From the NCBI RefSeq assembly GCF_947623445.1, contig NC_135247.1:126501-190500 (forward strand): a DNA stretch of 64,000 bases, written 5' to 3'. A program made the position numbers and the translations under genes. Below are positions 49,831 through 61,100 of this stretch, piece by piece. Origin of the DNA: Clavelina lepadiformis. Its lineage: Eukaryota > Chordata > Ascidiacea > Aplousobranchia > Clavelinidae. The stretch's first letter is position 1; every line of letters starts with the position of its first letter. Under the pieces are notes generated by a model. That model saw nothing but the letters and a program-made list of their open reading frames with translations. It did not search any database and was not told the origin of the DNA.

Positions 49831-50797
49831 CTACTTCGATTTGATCAGGTTAAATTCTCATCTAATTGAGAAGTCTCTGCTGCTTCTCATCAACCTGCTT
49901 CTAATTTTGTCGATTTTGTAACTTGATGAAATATTTTTTACCAAAATACGGCAACTGCAGTTAGTCTATTTCATATCATTGTATTTAAGATGTCTTTGAG
50001 CACTCTTGCTTGTTACCAATCGTTGTAAAAGAAACCAGTTCAACCATCTGTTGTTTGTTTGATTGTAATCACCAATTGCTTGTTGTAGATTCAAAACCGT
50101 CGAACTGCAGCGTGAAGTGGAGTTCATGGTTCAACACACACCATCCTGAACCATATATGACGTCTGGTGATTGGGAGACCATCAACCACATCGAGGCCAA
50201 GTATGGCCCGATATGCACCAAATCAACCATCTCTGATGTTCAGTGTGTTTGTGCTGGTTCGGCCAGTGATTGGACCACAACTGGAGACGTCATGGTTCGT
50301 CTTTCTCATTCGGCAAAAAACAACCATCTGTGTGATTGGTTAAAAATATTTTGTTGCTCACCAGACATGCAACACAGAGGAGGGTCTGGTCTGCAGGAAC
50401 TCACAACAATCTGGGGGATTCACCTGCGTAGATTACAAAATCCGATTCCTCTGCTCCGGTGAATGTGGAATTCCTCCCGAATCTACAGGTATCCTATAAT
50501 CACTTCACCAAGTTGCTATGGTTACTACTTATCACTGAACCCAATTTTCTAGCACCATCTTGTCATGATAAGAATGGTAAACCATTGAGCACAGGTCCAA
50601 TAGAGAAACCGGGAGACTGCGACCATTTCTACCAGTGTGGTGCAGGTATGGTTTTTATGGGTTAGTTGTCTGGTATTTTTTATTAACAATTCTTTCTTCG
50701 CACAGGGGTGCTCTATGTGATGCCTTGTGCCCCGGGGACTGCATTTAACCCCGAACTGGGAGTTTGTGATTGGCCGTACAACGTCCCGGGATGCTAG
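37283..50797 (+). CDS. Secreted protein with four CBM14 chitin-binding domains and a WxxW domain
   Basis: Twelve exons: 37283-37360, 37490-37529, 46028-46107, 47430-47568, 47731-47810, 49075-49240, 49403-49482, 49576-49687, 50089-50294, 50365-50488, 50553-50645, 50706-50797. The sum is 1290 nt, 429 residues. Exon 1 is a signal peptide ([17 protein letters not shown]). Each CBM14 domain spans two exons: first half [21 protein letters not shown]; second half [25 protein letters not shown]. Exons 9-10 encode a WxxW domain ([41 protein letters not shown]), as in mucins and CILP. Short Thr-rich linkers join the domains. The first three domains use a GC donor after the FYQ codons. A polyadenylation signal aataaa lies at 50963. 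The link from exon 2 across an 8.5-kb transposon-filled intron is inferred from phase and from the paralogue at 13427. Likely binds chitin in an extracellular or mucus matrix. Confidence 0.82.
39391..39669 (+). pseudogene. Harbinger Myb/SANT-like DNA-binding protein, truncated
   Basis: The 92-residue ORF starts [18 protein letters not shown] and contains [14 protein letters not shown] and [17 protein letters not shown], the tri-helix pattern of Harbinger-encoded Myb/SANT proteins. These proteins bring the transposase to the element ends. It runs into the deletion junction and stops. Confidence 0.8.
39656..39973 (-). pseudogene. HARBI1-like Harbinger nuclease, N-terminal fragment
   Basis: The ORF from 39973 reads [36 protein letters not shown] and [10 protein letters not shown], matching the N-terminal helix-turn-helix region of PIF/Harbinger nucleases. 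The DDE catalytic part is absent, cut at the junction shared with the SANT remnant. Confidence 0.85.
40895..40960. repeat. Right end of a hAT-type element
   Basis: The sequence ggcccacgggccgtagtttggtgacccctg is the typical inverted end of a hAT MITE (caggggtcaccaaact when reversed). No matching left end was found nearby, so it is a fragment. Confidence 0.5.
41535..42132 (-). pseudogene. Transposon-borne conserved protein, C-terminal part, frameshifted
   Basis: Two overlapping frames from 42132 and about 41780 give one protein-like stretch: [45 protein letters not shown], then [20 protein letters not shown] and [16 protein letters not shown]. This layout resembles the C-terminus of proteins that accompany fish and invertebrate transposons. 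A one-base shift near 41740 separates the frames, and copy B has the same shift, so it predates the split of the copies or reflects an unrecognised intron. Confidence 0.5.
42462..42525 (+). CDS. Possible first exon of the copy A cargo gene
   Basis: An ATG opens [20 protein letters not shown] and ends at a GT donor (aaag|gtattt). It lies upstream of the SAMD3-like exon on the same strand. Middle exons were not resolved, so the link is only suggested. Confidence 0.35.
42982..43399. mobile_element. hAT-type MITE nested in CACTA copy A (418 bp)
   Basis: The ends are tagggatgtgcc and ggcccatcccta, with a perfect 8-bp duplication attaccat at 42974-42981 and 43400-43407. The same insertion is present in copy B at 58808-59225, so it entered before the element duplicated. 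Confidence 0.9.
44690..45169 (+). CDS. SAMD3-like cargo protein of CACTA copy A, C-terminal exon
   Basis: The exon follows an AG acceptor and encodes about 159 residues to a [68 protein letters not shown]. The last part (element-long helix with LxYP) recalls the C-terminus of SAMD3-like proteins that are multi-copy in fish genomes. Function in the element is unknown. An identical ORF lies in copy B. Confidence 0.6.
   Translation, partial: CIEEYAAATKRTTDTLWADSKKNWEAFSSKCTVGGGDPHSFEYMKNVVAKLDVEESYIFLFTPFGLLESLKKSHDQPFLLCLGNKDDLEMQCSICIDRKPFVEIGKANAFQGMVYLLATYYLLNLAYPVQAKLAYQALEHHIFGVGKTPCNRMYKSLFQ
46028..46107 (+). other. CBM14 first-half exon, module 1 of the WxxW gene
   Basis: 80 nt, entering in phase 1 and leaving in phase 0. 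It is followed by gcaagt, a GC donor. Near-identical exons occur at 47731-47810, 49403-49482 and 63662-63741, and the 30-40 bases of intron before them are also conserved. Confidence 0.85.
46170..46600. repeat. Dispersed repeat, partner at 54960-55330
   Basis: Shared words include ttgctaaattgcaatacggtgacc against ttgctgaatggcaatacagtgacc, and ttttaagttgaaacactgcg in both. The copies are diverged and interrupted. Its class is not recognised. It lies in the intron inside CBM14 module 1. Confidence 0.6.
49756..49829. repeat. (TTGA)n microsatellite
   Basis: About 18 uninterrupted copies of the tetranucleotide, in the intron before the WxxW exons. Confidence 0.97.
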
Positions 50798-52127
50798 ACG
50801 TTGCCTCTTTTGTGAAGATTCACCAAAATTGTTTCTGGTCATATTTTGTTTAAAACTAAAATTATTGGAATTTCCTCATGTTTCGAATTTCACCAAACAT
50901 GTCATGTCGGGAAATCCCCTTGTACATATGTGATAATTTTAAAAACCAAGTGATTTTTTAGAAATAAATTTGCAACCTGCAGCATTGTGTGGTTGTGCCA
51001 GATAAAAATCTACTCAGTCGTCCCTGTGTCTTCTGCGTAAATCTCATTTTATTATCGGCGATAAATATCAAAATTTAACCTTCGGGACAACCTTTTGTTT
51101 AATGAAGCGACTTTATTTTATGACTATGACGTCATCACGCAATAGAACCTCACGGCATGATTTAAGCAAATTAATGAGCGTCCCACAAACTTCCGTTGTC
51201 GAAGTCGTTAAAATTGTAACGTCCCATCAAAATTTGCTGACGAGTCAAATTTTTTCGTCGTTGCGCAATGACGGCGTCAAATCGAGCACGCGCCGGTTGT
51301 CGGCGCAAAAACGACAATTTTCTGCAACAGAATATTTGGTGAACGATCAAAATAACATCTAATTCACGATTTAGAAAAATACAACTTCTCATGAACCGCT
51401 GCGGTCTCCTACCACGCAGATGATAAACTCGGCCGAAGTCCTCTTTGCTGCTTCTTGCGCGTAATTTTTCTGCGCTGGTTTTAAACATAACTCACAAACA
51501 TTTATATTGTTTTCTTGTAAACCTTTCCCGTTTGGTTTTTATCTTTATTTAAATTGAAAATGGCCGGCTTGGCCCTTCCAGTGCATTTGAAGTGAATTTA
51601 TTTTTCGAAAGTTTCTCAAACATCCTGACGCTGGCAACGGCTGATCAATCAGGAAGAAAACTTGGAGTGGCCTCTGTACCAAAGTTCGGTATTTTATCGC
51701 TTTTTTGAAAGAGATTTATGCCTTCGCAAACATCGATTAATCGCCCCATAATTACGATCATGTACGAGATGACTCGGTGTGGATTTATGGGAAATTTCAG
51801 CAAAAATATAAAAAAGCCACTTGACATAGCCTCGAGTTGAACCTGATCAAATTATTAGTTATCTGTCCCGCAAAATATTTTGTCCTTGCTCTTACGACAC
51901 AATCGACTAATAATCACGTGTTCCTGGTTTCAATATGACGACATAAAACATCTTGTGCGAGTCCAAGCTTGTTTCGTCAAAACATGGTCAAGAATCATCC
52001 AAAGTCTCGTCTCATCATTATGACGTCATTGTATGTACACAAAAAGAGCCAATAAAAGGATGATTGGTTTGGACGGACGGCATTCGCGAAGTTGTATCTG
52101 TAGTGGGAGGCCAGAAGCAGATCTTTG
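50798..52127. other. Intergenic between the tandem CBM14 genes
   Basis: The 3' UTR of the first gene with aataaa at 50963-50968, then about 1.1 kb that should include the promoter of the second gene. Short ORFs here have no recognisable domain. Confidence 0.45.
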
Positions 52128-55100
52128 ATGATGTTCAAGTTGTTTATCTTTGTCGTCATTGTCGCCCAAGTCGCCGCCTCTCCTTTAGTCAAAAGCAATG
52201 ACGTAAACGCCAGGAAGGAGGTAAGATTGTGATTGGGGAAGACAAAATTTTCCATAAAATTTATTCTTGCGCTTTTTAGGCGCCCACGCAGCCCACTTTG
52301 GCGGAAAAGTGCGAGAAAGAATCAGGTGAGCGCTGTGTGGTGAAAGCTGATACAACCCGATGGCTTTATTATAAAATTATTGATCTTATCGAGCGAGTTA
52401 GTCAATAAATTAAAAACAATGAAAGTTTTAAAGAATTGATTTCCAAATTTTTTTTCGGCTCCAACGTATATTTTTGAAGCTTTGAAGTAAATATCGAAAT
52501 AAGTTAACAACAGGCAACTTAGGTGTTGGGACTAAGGTCGTTGACTGAGAAAAATACCAAACGCTTATTAAAAGTGAACACTGGAAACTTCGTTTTGCGT
52601 TGTAAGTTGTAACCCTACTAAACATGGGGGCCAACTTTAAAAGCTAGTTTCCTCTGGTGTGGTTACCTTTGACAACTCCCCAAGTACGATTGTTGTGTTG
52701 TGTAGCGTTGTGTAGCCTACCTCAGCGCTAACATATTTGACGGGAGCCATTGAGCTTCCATCACAAACCAAATTTTATGATCTTCTCCTTTAACAGCGAA
52801 GCGTTAATCACGTCAGTGACAATAATAAAGTTTCTTGCAAAAGCAATCGCATGTTTGGTCGAACATAAAGATAACAGCTACCGTCGTCAACTCGGTGGCG
52901 AATCAATTTGAGCCCCTGGAAGCGGAGCTGGGACAGAGGCCCCGTTAACCCCAGTATTTAGGAAGATACGATACATTATGTCCCATAGTTATTCGAAGTT
53001 AATTGATTTTAACTGTTTGTTCTCATAAGTCTTTTCCTGAGTGATAGACAACAAAGGCAGACGTAACAAAGGCAGGCGTAACAAAGGCAGACGTAAGTAT
53101 TGGTGCGTTTGCCTAATTTTCGCTGTCCCCAAAGATTTTTAAATCCCCAAAACATCTGTTAGGCTGGCTACGAGCAAAGTCAGTCAAGCATGCAGCTTAG
53201 GGACGGGTTAGTGACAAAAGCTACAAAGGCTGAAATTGTTAACTTTCGGATCTTCCTATAAGTTAGTCTTCAACATAAATATGCAACGTGACCTTATGAA
53301 CTTTGGTCCTTGTCTCGCAAAAGATATTTCATCATTATTAAGTCATTATTAAGTCATTATTAAGTCATTTTGCATTAAGAAAATAACATGATTCGTTCTC
53401 ACCTTTCGTAAAATAATAGCTTTTTGGCCCAATCTCTATGCTATGCCAACATTGTTTTGGCGAACTTTCGCTTAAACGTTGCTTCATACGTCTAAGTTTT
53501 TGTCGCACATTTGAAATTCAAACCAAGCCTTAAAGCAGATTTTCTTAATCTTCTTTTCCGTGACCCAAAATCTAATCTCTGGGAGCGGTGGCGACCCAAG
53601 TGGTGATCTAATAGTAATAAACGAGCTTCGAAGCTTCCACGCTTAAAACTAAGAATCCCTGTTATTTTGCTCACGACGCAAACACAGAACAAGGAAAGGA
53701 GGCGAATGAATGAGCTCGAGCCTTCTTTGAAGTTATACATACATAAGTAGCCATGTTGATGCGCGATAGGCCTACGACTGCGTGGAACGCGCCTCAGAGA
53801 ATTTCTGGCGCGCGTGTGGGCTCAGCGCCAGCCCCATTATTACACACTTTGAATTGTGAGTATATTACACTTATTTTGGAGGCATCCGCGTATCATATAG
53901 AATAGAACAGATATAAAAATATTCACTTTCAGTGTCGTAGCCAGGAACCGGTCGCGAACCAGGGGTTGAGAACCACTGCCTAAGGCAGATATGTGCAACC
54001 AGTGGCCCGCGGGCCGCACTGCGGCCCGCGTGGTGCTCAGCAAAATGTTAGAACTTCATACTAGCCATCACTATTTGATGCAGTTTACATCAAAGCAATG
54101 GAAATTTTCGAAATTTTCGCATTTTCGTGTCGTGGACTACATTAAATCTATTTCTTAACTATATAAACTGCATAGGAAAGTCGTTTTATGATACTAATTT
54201 TTTCTGAAAAAATCATGTGGCTCGCATTGTCATTCAAAATTTTGTATTTGGCCCTCTAGTGAAAAAGGTTGCACACGCCTGGTCTAAGGCAACATCATGA
54301 TCAGGTAAAACCCCTAATTTAGACCATTAAAATGCAAGCAAACACCACAATTTGACCTGACCCAAAGCTATTTTTAAATACAACTGCATAATAAAAACAC
54401 TCTTGTCCTAAAATAAGGTAAAAATATTTAGCAAACATGTTGATAAACTACCGAACTTAAAACTCTTCCTGTAAATAAATTCAGTTTTAAAGTTATTTTT
54501 TTGGATCCCGGCGAGTATCACACTTATGCTGGGCTCAAACGTACGCGGTACTTCCCCGTACTTAGAAGGCGAGTGTGGCTGGTAGTGCAGTGTGCACATA
54601 AGATATCTATGAGTGTGCACCATTCCGCAGACGAAAGAGAAAATTGTTATTGTCCAGTCGTTTTATACGCCAGCAAGCTTCGTAAGGCTTCTACCATTCT
54701 GCAAGGCACAACTGTATATGATAGGAATCGTACTTTTCGTCATTTTTGAAACAGAATCTGAACAGTGGAAAGCACGGCAAGCATACATACAAGTGTACAA
54801 CCGCAGGATGCTTTTGTAAACCAGACGCCAGCTACTCCAATTGTGATGTCATCTGGTTGTGCACTTGTATACAAAACCCGGCAACTGCACCCTTGATCCG
54901 GACTGCAGAGTTTGGCAGTTTTTACCGAGATCTCTGGTGCGCAGAAGCAAAATTCCTGCAAAGTAACTATTTCACCGACGTCCGTTTTTTACCGTAGTTG
55001 CTGAATGGCAATACAGTGACCGGCAGATATTCGCTGATTGATTTATACCTCTCGTTTTATACGGCGAGAAGAAGGCAATGCGGTTGCATAGTGGTTAGTG

Positions 55101-58100
55101 ATGGGGTTCGTATCCTGGAGCTCTCGAGTTCTGATCTTGCTGTTGTTTGACTTTTTTTTACCTAAATTTGCTTTGATGAAATTTAGTCATGAGAGGTAGT
55201 TTGGATCGGAGGAGATTAGTTTTAATTAATTTAGACTTTGGAAAAAATGTGGTTTTAAGTTGAAACACTGCGTTTATTTCAATTCGCAGCTTAGCTTAAT
55301 AAATTTAGTCATGAGAAGTTAGAGTTAAGCAATGAGCGCTGAGTTTAAGTCGCGCGAAGTCTTTTTTTAGGTCAACGACAAAACTTTTACATGATACTAA
55401 TTTTGTGATGATATTATAAGATAGCCTGCAAATCGAATGCCGCATAGAATACTTGTTTACGGAATTCGGCTTTACGAAATGTGATATAGGCCTAAATGTT
55501 ATACCGATAACTTCCTGTTTTCTGTTTTGAGTTGCGACATAAATGTCGTGGCTGCCTATCTTGCGTGCATTAGTATTATTAATATACACAGTTGTAAAAT
55601 GCATTCAGTCTATTAAGATAAACGCTGCAACATGGACGTCTTTATGCTGTTGCTGCTATGCCAATGTTTTATCTAAATCTATTCGTTCAAAGAACCTTCA
55701 ATATAATCAGAATATACAGTTGTCATTTCTGTGCAACCATTGTTGAATTCAATTTGAAGAAGTTCAGTATCAAGTTAGACAAATTTGTTGTCACCTTCAC
55801 AAGACAATAATTCGTTAAGGTGAACAATTAAGTCTAAGGTTGAAATAGCAGACAACGACCTTATGAGACTCATATACCATCGAGCGCAATAAACAATTAG
55901 ACAATCAAACATTGTATTGGAGTGGCTGAACCAGTCAAGTTCAACAACCATAAACCAATCATTCCATTACAATTTTATCCATATCTAAAGAGGAAGGTTT
56001 CAGCCTGTCAGCCAGCATTGGTAGGCTACAACTCTATTGATGTTGTCCCCAACGGTAAATTTTCAATTAAGTGCTTTACGTAAACCGTTTTGAATGAACT
56101 AATGTATTCTCATAAAGGAAAACTTTCAAATCAATAAACTTTGCCTTTTTCTTTATCCTTGGACTGAGGAAAGTCTTTGCCTGACTTGAAATTGGCGATG
56201 ATACTTCGTCGCTTAAGCTTCCGTTACTGACTTTTTTTCGTGCATCTATTAAAGTACCTTGTAATTTGCTGATCATTGCTCACTGCACAGGTAAACTCAT
56301 TAGAAAATACTTAAAATATGGCTGCTTGTGATAGAATAAGCATTTTGCAGATAAATGTGTCCATCCTGCAAGCAGCGACCCATTCGAAAAGCCGGACGAC
56401 TGCAGCCATTACTACCAGGTTTGTAAGCGCGTTGTTAACTTTATTTTTAATTGGTAGAATTTTGTATCAAATGCTTGTGAACTATTACAATAGATTTGTC
56501 AAAAGTGTGGAAGATCTTTGAGACAGCACACTGTAAAAAATAAATTCTAATAGTTAGTCAACAAGAGGATAATAATTAGTCTAAAAACGGTGCTTTTTTG
56601 TCCCACTTTCATAAGTTTGTTTTGTTGACTAATTATTAGCCGCAATTGAAGGCTAGCTATTAGTCATTTCCACTGATTATTAGTATTATTTGTTGACTAA
56701 TTTTTAAATTCAATTTAACACTAATTACAAGTCACATTTCATTCAATCAATAAATGGTGGATATTTACGTGGTACACAACCACTACAGTTGGAAATTTCA
56801 GTACAAATGTAGTCAGAAATGTTATTTTATTGACATTCCTTTTATACATTATTAATTTGAATATATACACAAATACATTGAATTACTTGTACATTGTTGA
56901 AAACATTATTATCATGATGAATACATACATTACAAAGAAATTGAATACTGCTGAAAACATTATCATGATGAACACATACATCAAAGAAATAGTATATTGT
57001 TGAACACATTTTCATGGATACATAGTGAAACACATTATCACTGAAACAGCGACTTATACATTCTATTGCAAGGAGTTTTTCCCACACCAAAAATATGGTG
57101 CTCCAATGCTTGATAAGCAAGCTTGGCTTGCACTGGATAAGCTAAATTTAACAGATAATATGTTGCTAGCAAATACACCATGCCTTGGAATGCATTTGCC
57201 TTTCCTATCTCAACAAAAGGTTTCCTGTCAATGCAAATGCTACATTGCATTTCCAGGTCGTCTTTATTTCCCAAACACAGTAAAAACGGTTGGTCATGAG
57301 ATTTTTTTAAACTTTCCAAAAGTCCGAAAGGGGTAAATAAAAAAATGTAACTTTCCTCAACATCCAACTTGGCTACAACATTTTTCATGTACTCGAAACT
57401 GTGTGGGTCTCCACCTCCTACAGTGCATTTAGAAGAGAAAGCTTCCCAATTCTTTTTTGAATCCGCCCACAGAGTATCTGTTGTTCTCTTAGTTGCTGCT
57501 GCATATTCCTCAATGCACTGCAAGTAAAAAGAAGCACAGCTTTACTTTTCAAAGCAAACTACACAAAAAACCTTAGTAATCGTTACTACAAATGAATTTA
57601 CCATATCCAGACAATAAATGTGTATTGTCTCAGTGTATGTAATAGCATGGTACGTGAAACTTAAAACTTTCAGTGACACAAAATTAATAAATTGAATTAC
57701 CTTTTCTGGATTATGATTGCAATTGATTATGATTGGATTATGGACAATTATGTCGCAAGGTGCAACTGTACTGTATTTTTTATACTGTATTGTCTTAGTT
57801 AAGCCTATATAATCTACGTTTTGTAGAAGGTATATTGTGCATAATACTGCACTATACGGCAGCCTACAATATTTTAAGTGGACCAAACGGAAATGTTGGG
57901 AACCCAAATTGTAATTGTTGTGACCCTTGTAAGCTACCATAGCACTAGGTTTCCTCTTCGTACAGTTAATGACAAAGATAAACGATACGATACAAATAGA
58001 TTAAAACTTTAGGGCTTGATCAATGAAACACTTAGTAAGTGTAAGTCGTGCAAATCTTACCTTGGTCCGACTTTAAATATTATGACACCAATCACACCAT

Positions 58101-61100
58101 ACCATAAAATAAAGACTCGATTTCACTGATGACAGTGAAAATCATAAACAATAGAACAAATAACAACTTGTTCTGCAGTGATGCAATGACTTTCCTCAAT
58201 ACAACAATAAAAACATAAACATGCCATGGTTGGCAAACAACAGTTGTTGTATGTAGGCTAATTGTACAAACTTCGACAAGAAGAACTTCACTATACTAAA
58301 TTTATACTTTCATTGTTTTATAGTTTATACAAAAGGACAAAAACAAAACCTGAAAACCGAATTACAACATTTTTTGATATTGACAAACTTGCATTGCATA
58401 ACATCAACAAGCTAACAGATAGACGGAATTAATTATTATTTAAACGGCACATAAACAATGAACAAGACGTATAATAGAGTACCATCACAATGCCAAGTTT
58501 GCTCCAAGTTTCACGACTACAAACTGGGTGAAGTAGTTTAATTAACGGCCGCCCGCCACACTGGCGGTTACCGGCTCCAAGTAAATGTCATCATCGATTG
58601 ATGTACACTGTACAGCCTTGAAGCAATTTAAAACCACCTGTTCCAACACACACTTGCTGGTCTGCTTAATTTAGCTTTTCTAACTTATGTTTTGTGGATT
58701 TAACTATTTATGGGTGTAGTGGCCGTTTTAGTTGTTATCAGTGATTTTTAACTTTTTTAAGCCATTTCGGCTTGTTCACTTTTTCCTGTTCATTGGCGCA
58801 TGGTAATTAGGGATGGGCCGATACGAACGCAAACCCGAATAGATTCGCCGAATATCGCCTTTATGGAAAATTCGGGCGAACACGAATACCAACAATGGCG
58901 CACCAGAATATAATATTACTTTATAAATTTACTGACTTTCGTAAAAATTGATGATCTAGTTTCCGGACAATGCTAAACTAGAGTCAGCAGTACTTACAAT
59001 GAAGGTCGTTTTCCTAACGATTTTGCTTTTTCGATCGTCTTTCGAAACAACTATTTTTCGAAAGAAAGCCATTTGTCCATTGATTAAGTCATTTTAGAAG
59101 CAAGACTTGACAACTTTTGGAAGAAATTATATTGTTTGGTCCTAATACGAATAGACTCGGGATTCGTTCGTGTCGACCTTCATGATATTCGGGTTCGTGC
59201 GAACCTTCCTCGTGGCACATCCCTAATGGTAATAATAACTGTTTTGATTTTTTCGTCCCCACCGCGCTTTTGAGGAAACATAAAATGACCGATTTCATAC
59301 TCATAAAAGTATTGGACCTCTAAGGAGTTTTCGTAAAAGCCCCAAAATAGACTCTTCTGCATTACCGACCAGTATAGCCCCGTATCAACTATTAAAAGAT
59401 TGGTAAGCAATTTAGGGTGAAGTAGTATCGTTTTACAAGAAAATGGGCGACACAAACTGCAAATACTTCAAACCATTGATTTATAGCTTATGCTCTTTTA
59501 GTTCCCAACAGAACCATACCAAACACGAAACTTGAAATAAATTCACGCATGCGGAAATAAGTCAATGATGGAACATTATGATATAATTATTATAATATAT
59601 ACAATTCCAACAAACTGCAGCAGCGCAAATAAGATAAAATATAAGATGAGACTATAAGAGCCCAAACTGTTTTAAAATACCTTTCAGTTCCTTGATGATA
59701 CGTTCACTCAAACAATTTCTTTTTGCTTCCTCGACAATGTCCATCTTCTTTGCAGTACTGTAACACGCCAAAAACGCACTCTCCTAATTTCTCGCGACAC
59801 ATTCTACAATCTTTGCGAAAAGAGAAACCCTAAGTATGACGTAATAATACCCGAGTTACAAATTTAAAGGCTGGTTCATCCAGCGCGCAAGCACAATCTA
59901 TCTTTCTTCTTTCATCTAACTTGCGTGTGTAGTGCGCGAGTGTGCTTGTGATGTTCATTGTATTCCAATGAACAAAGTTGCAGGTTATTAGTGGTCAATG
60001 ATCACTGATCAATGACCATTTTACACGAGGAAAGTTGTGGCTTGCACCTTGCGTGAGATACTGGTGTATGAGGTTTGAAGGAAAACATTCCCTTTTTTAA
60101 AAACCTTGCCGCAAATGCCTCATATAAAAATATTACTAAGTACATGGCCCAAAGACAACAACAAGCACTCTGTTCAAACATGCTTACCGGGAACATGTTT
60201 TCTTTCAATGCACAACATGGTCCTGAAGTTCGTGATACTTCTCACGACATCATTCATAAAATATATCAATATCAACCCAGTATTTTGTTGCAAGAAATTC
60301 TGCAATTGAAGTGGTTTCAATTTAACGGAATGAAATTTAAGGAAGATTGTTTTATTGCTAGTCAACCAGAAAATGACTTACCTTCATTTGGTAAAGTAAA
60401 AGCTATTTTTTACCTCCAAAACAAGTATGTTTTTCCAGTGCAAAAGTTTACCACTGAAGGCGTGGATTCGAAATGTTGTTGTCAATTGTTATGTATTGCG
60501 TGCCATGGATGCCTTGCAGGTTATTTCTTACAATGATATTTTATACTATGAGCCTCTTCCGTTTTACTCGATAAATGAAATTGTCTATGTTCCATCTAAA
60601 ATTGACTTAACTGGATTTGTAGATGAGTCATACAAACAGTTGTTTTTAACGCATCCTGTAATATGTCTTTAATCCGTTCTAAACCAGCTAAACAAAACCG
60701 GCTAAGTTCTGAATTTTTCTGTTAAACCGTTTCATGTTCATTTCTTTTCAATCGAATATTGCAAATTATTTTCTGGTCGAATTGTTCGCAATGTATCAAA
60801 GACTTTTAATTTAACTTAACAGTTATCCGAATCTTTGTGCAATTTATGCGAACACGTCATAAAATATTTTTACGTTTTTGTAAGGGATGTTTTGCGAATG
60901 TACATTACTGCTTTGATGTTTGCTAAAGAATTAGCTTAAACAAGTTTTGTTTTGCGATACCGCAACTAAAATCTAATAATAAGTCTGAATCGCGATTTCT
61001 GTGCTATTTAACGAAGCCATTATTATAGAGGTCTGGCAAATCAAAGACTTATAAATAGTTTTTTCATTTGCAGACTAGTAATTAGTTTAATTTGATATCC

